Assembly: GCA_964358545.1 (NCBI GenBank)
Contig: CAYHQN010000003.1
Location: 1 to 64,000 of the forward strand
Reading direction: 5' to 3'
DNA: 64,000 nt
Source: CAINVV01 sp031432175
GTDB taxonomy: Bacteria; Bacteroidota; Bacteroidia; Bacteroidales; Prolixibacteraceae
A program made the translations under genes and the position numbers. Below are positions 62,303 to 64,000 of the stretch, piece after piece; within the stretch, counting starts at the first letter, position 1, and each line of letters starts with the position of its first letter. The notes beneath the pieces are model-generated. The model had not been told where the DNA came from. It made no database searches and saw nothing but the letters and a program-made list of their open reading frames with translations.

Positions 62303-62367
62303 GAAACCAAATTGATTCACCGCTACCTATTTATCGTTTTTTTTTTAAACTTCAAGAATCTTATCAC

Positions 62368-63645
62368 TCATTCGGTACATCTTTGGATTACTTTGGCAAT
62401 TGCCTTCTGACAAACCGGACAGAAACTGTTCGGTTTGTTTGATTTCATACGACAATCATCCATCGGACTGTAAACACCCTTCGTAACATATCCGCCCCCC
62501 TCAAATACTCCCGTTTTCCCTGAGTATTCTTTGGTTCGTGGAGTAGGAATTGGAGTTGAAGGACCTATCAATGCGCCCCATTTGGACTTAAAATCAACCA
62601 TTGTGGTCAGGTTGGGCTCCCATGGCTCTACCTTCAGGTTGTAAAAATCTTCGTATGCAACTTCGGAAGAATAGTATTCATCTCCCAATCCGGCAAATTC
62701 ATGTCCAAATTCATGGATGAAAACATTTGCTGCCAATGCATGATCAGATGTGCATACTGACAGATAGTTACAGAATCCCCCGCCTCCGTATTCTTTCGAA
62801 TTGACCAGCACAATCAGGTAATCGTAGGGAACCGCAGCTGCCTGGTCTGATACAGACTTCAAGTCAGTTGTGGTCAGGTATCGTGCTACATCAAAAGTAT
62901 AGAAAGAACTGTTATATAAGGTATTCACATAAATATTCCTACCGGGAATGTCGGTTCCTGACTCTGCCGAGGGGGTTTCAACGGCATAAATATTGAACTT
63001 ATCCTGCTGAGATGCAAAGGGCTCAACCTTGAACAACGAATCAACCAATCGGCGGGCATCTTTCACAAACTTGCCCATCTCCTCTTTTTGATAGCCTTCC
63101 GCAAGTATCGCGATGTCCACTTTCTTATTGGGTTCACCGGAACTCTTCAGCATTACCCAGTCACTTTTGAAAGGGGTTTCTTGGTTGATAAAATAATTGG
63201 TTGGATCAATTGTCGTTGAATAGAGTGATTGAAATTTCCCATCCCTGTTGCGATATTCCAGTTCAAGAACGACTTTGCTTTTCGGAAACGGGAATCGAAG
63301 CACCTGATAGAATGCCCTTTCCATCCTTTTTGCCTCTGCAGTAGTTTGCCACTCCTGAAAAAGTGGCGAGAATCCCTGACGATAAATCACAGTTTGGGTC
63401 GCAAGATCCCTGACATTGAAACAATAATTACCCGGCGATTGTTCCTCAATGGCAATTTTAGTCGTACCGCCCCAAAAAGGTTCTCTCTTTTGCTGAACTT
63501 CGGTCACCTTGGCAAAATCACTCGATCCTGTAAGCAAATAATCAAAACGAAGTACCCCGCTGGTGAAAAAATCATTGAAACTCCCTTGTGCCATCAGGGA
63601 AGCCGGGAATAGAACAAGGAAGAAAAGAGCAATTCTGTTTATCAT
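62368..63645 (-). CDS. M64-family zinc metallopeptidase (IgA-peptidase-like), secreted
   Basis: 425 residues with a signal peptide (MINRIALFFLVLFPASLMAQ). The N-terminal M64_N beta domain spans about 25-150. The catalytic domain has VDIAILAEGYQKEEM and the zinc motif HEFGHEFAGLGDEYY (311-325), in which His311, His315 and the following Asp/Glu region bind zinc and Glu312 is catalytic. The C-terminal DDCRMKSNKPNSFCPVCQKAI is the usual end with paired cysteines. Family M64 includes a Clostridium IgA protease, but Bacteroidota members have no known substrate. Confidence 0.92.
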   Translation of the reverse strand: MINRIALFFLVLFPASLMAQGSFNDFFTSGVLRFDYLLTGSSDFAKVTEVQQKREPFWGGTTKIAIEEQSPGNYCFNVRDLATQTVIYRQGFSPLFQEWQTTAEAKRMERAFYQVLRFPFPKSKVVLELEYRNRDGKFQSLYSTTIDPTNYFINQETPFKSDWVMLKSSGEPNKKVDIAILAEGYQKEEMGKFVKDARRLVDSLFKVEPFASQQDKFNIYAVETPSAESGTDIPGRNIYVNTLYNSSFYTFDVARYLTTTDLKSVSDQAAAVPYDYLIVLVNSKEYGGGGFCNYLSVCTSDHALAANVFIHEFGHEFAGLGDEYYSSEVAYEDFYNLKVEPWEPNLTTMVDFKSKWGALIGPSTPIPTPRTKEYSGKTGVFEGGGYVTKGVYSPMDDCRMKSNKPNSFCPVCQKAIAKVIQRCTE

Positions 63646-63738
63646 TTTTAAGAGAATTTATTCCATTAATTTGACCTGAAATCTTAGCAAAGTATCTGCT
63701 ATTTTATTTCTTCATATTCGATTTTATTCCTGAACGGC

Positions 63739-63770
63739 TGATATAATCCGGCTTCTTTCACTAATTTTGC
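63739..63770 (+). promoter_or_regulatory. promoter of the right-edge gene
   Basis: TAATTTTG at 63763-63770 fits the -7 consensus. CTG at 63739-63741, 21 bases upstream, is a one-base variant of the TTG -33 box. The ATG at 63819 lies 48 bases downstream. Confidence 0.5.
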
Positions 63771-63818
63771 AGACGATTCAAAAGTAATTATTTCAGAACA
63801 TCTTTAAAGAAACGGCCC

Positions 63819-64000
63819 ATGCAAGTTTTTTATGATTATTTGAGGGAATTTTTCCTAAATGCCCAACTGCATCCAAAAATTGCCATCTATCTGGCGGCAC
63901 TTGGAACCTTTCTAATACTTTCACTTATTTCGCTTATACTCTTCTTTCCCTTCCGGAAACTGCTTATCACAATCGTTGAAAAATTCACCAAACATACCGA
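63819..64000 (+). CDS. probable MscS-type mechanosensitive channel, N-terminal part
   Basis: About 60 residues are visible before the window ends. They begin MQVFYDYLREFFLNAQLHPK and contain one strong membrane segment (AALGTFLILSLISLILFF) followed by a basic FRKLLITIVEKFTKHT stretch. This is like the first segment and linker of small MscS-family channels in Bacteroidota, but the fragment is too short for a firm call. Confidence 0.4.
   Translation, partial: MQVFYDYLREFFLNAQLHPKIAIYLAALGTFLILSLISLILFFPFRKLLITIVEKFTKHT

Noticed and set aside
1..64000. CRISPR arrays, transposases, integrases, tRNA or rRNA genes, phage modules
   Set aside because: No regularly spaced repeats, DDE/recombinase motifs or RNA-gene signatures were noticed on either strand; a subtle tRNA could still be missed by eye.

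Overview
This 64 kb window looks like a fragment of a Bacteroidota genome, most likely a Bacteroidales/Marinilabiliales-type environmental bacterium. The support is a SusC/SusD pair with an STN domain, an ECF sigma/FecR pair, type III glutamine synthetase, the NagB-PIG-L fusion, DUF4294 and DUF3823 proteins, and promoters of the TTG-N19-21-TAnnTTTG type. A run of 100 N inside mfd shows that this is a scaffolded draft assembly. No rRNA, tRNA, CRISPR array, transposase or phage gene was seen.

Positions 575-37868 hold one large polysaccharide utilisation locus (PUL). An ECF sigma gene (+) and a divergent FecR anti-sigma gene (-) sit at its head. Then follow, all on the minus strand: SusC, SusD and a DUF3823 lipoprotein, a strong hairpin, and a long run of secreted enzymes. 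These are a GH92 alpha-mannosidase, a broken GH2 beta-mannosidase, an S1 sulfatase, two GxGYxYP proteins, two clan GH-A-like hydrolases, a beta-helix protein, a DUF5010-like protein and two GH38 alpha-mannosidases. The run ends in a sugar-handling module: DUF4432 mutarotase-like protein, MFS sugar transporter, D-lyxose/mannose isomerase-like cupin, PfkB kinase and mannitol-1-phosphate dehydrogenase-like protein. Read together, the locus appears to cut a mannose-rich, probably sulfated glycan and carry mannose through fructose and fructose-6-phosphate, possibly to mannitol-1-phosphate. Three lesions lie in this region: an amber codon plus a frameshift in the beta-mannosidase, a chimeric mutarotase/URO-D gene, and a stop-interrupted small secreted ORF.

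Positions 37849-56408 are mostly housekeeping or general metabolism: mfd (with the gap), a DUF4294 protein, nagB-PIG-L, a GHL10 family protein, a TonB-dependent receptor, glnN, a Gfo/Idh/MocA oxidoreductase facing a DUF1080 hydrolase across a long palindrome, an HpcH/HpaI aldolase, an ABC-F protein and rlmB. A partial aspartate kinase lies at the left edge.

Positions 56409-61740 form a nitrogen-assimilation island: an outer-membrane protein, a PII protein with an atypical T-loop, an ammonium transporter, an Lrp/AsnC regulator and a second ammonium transporter. The leader of the outer-membrane protein-PII-amt operon carries several copies of an AT-rich/G-tract motif, and a matching copy lies upstream of glnN about 6 kb away, which suggests a shared nitrogen control element. 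The right edge holds a nitroreductase, an M64 peptidase and the start of a probable MscS-type channel.
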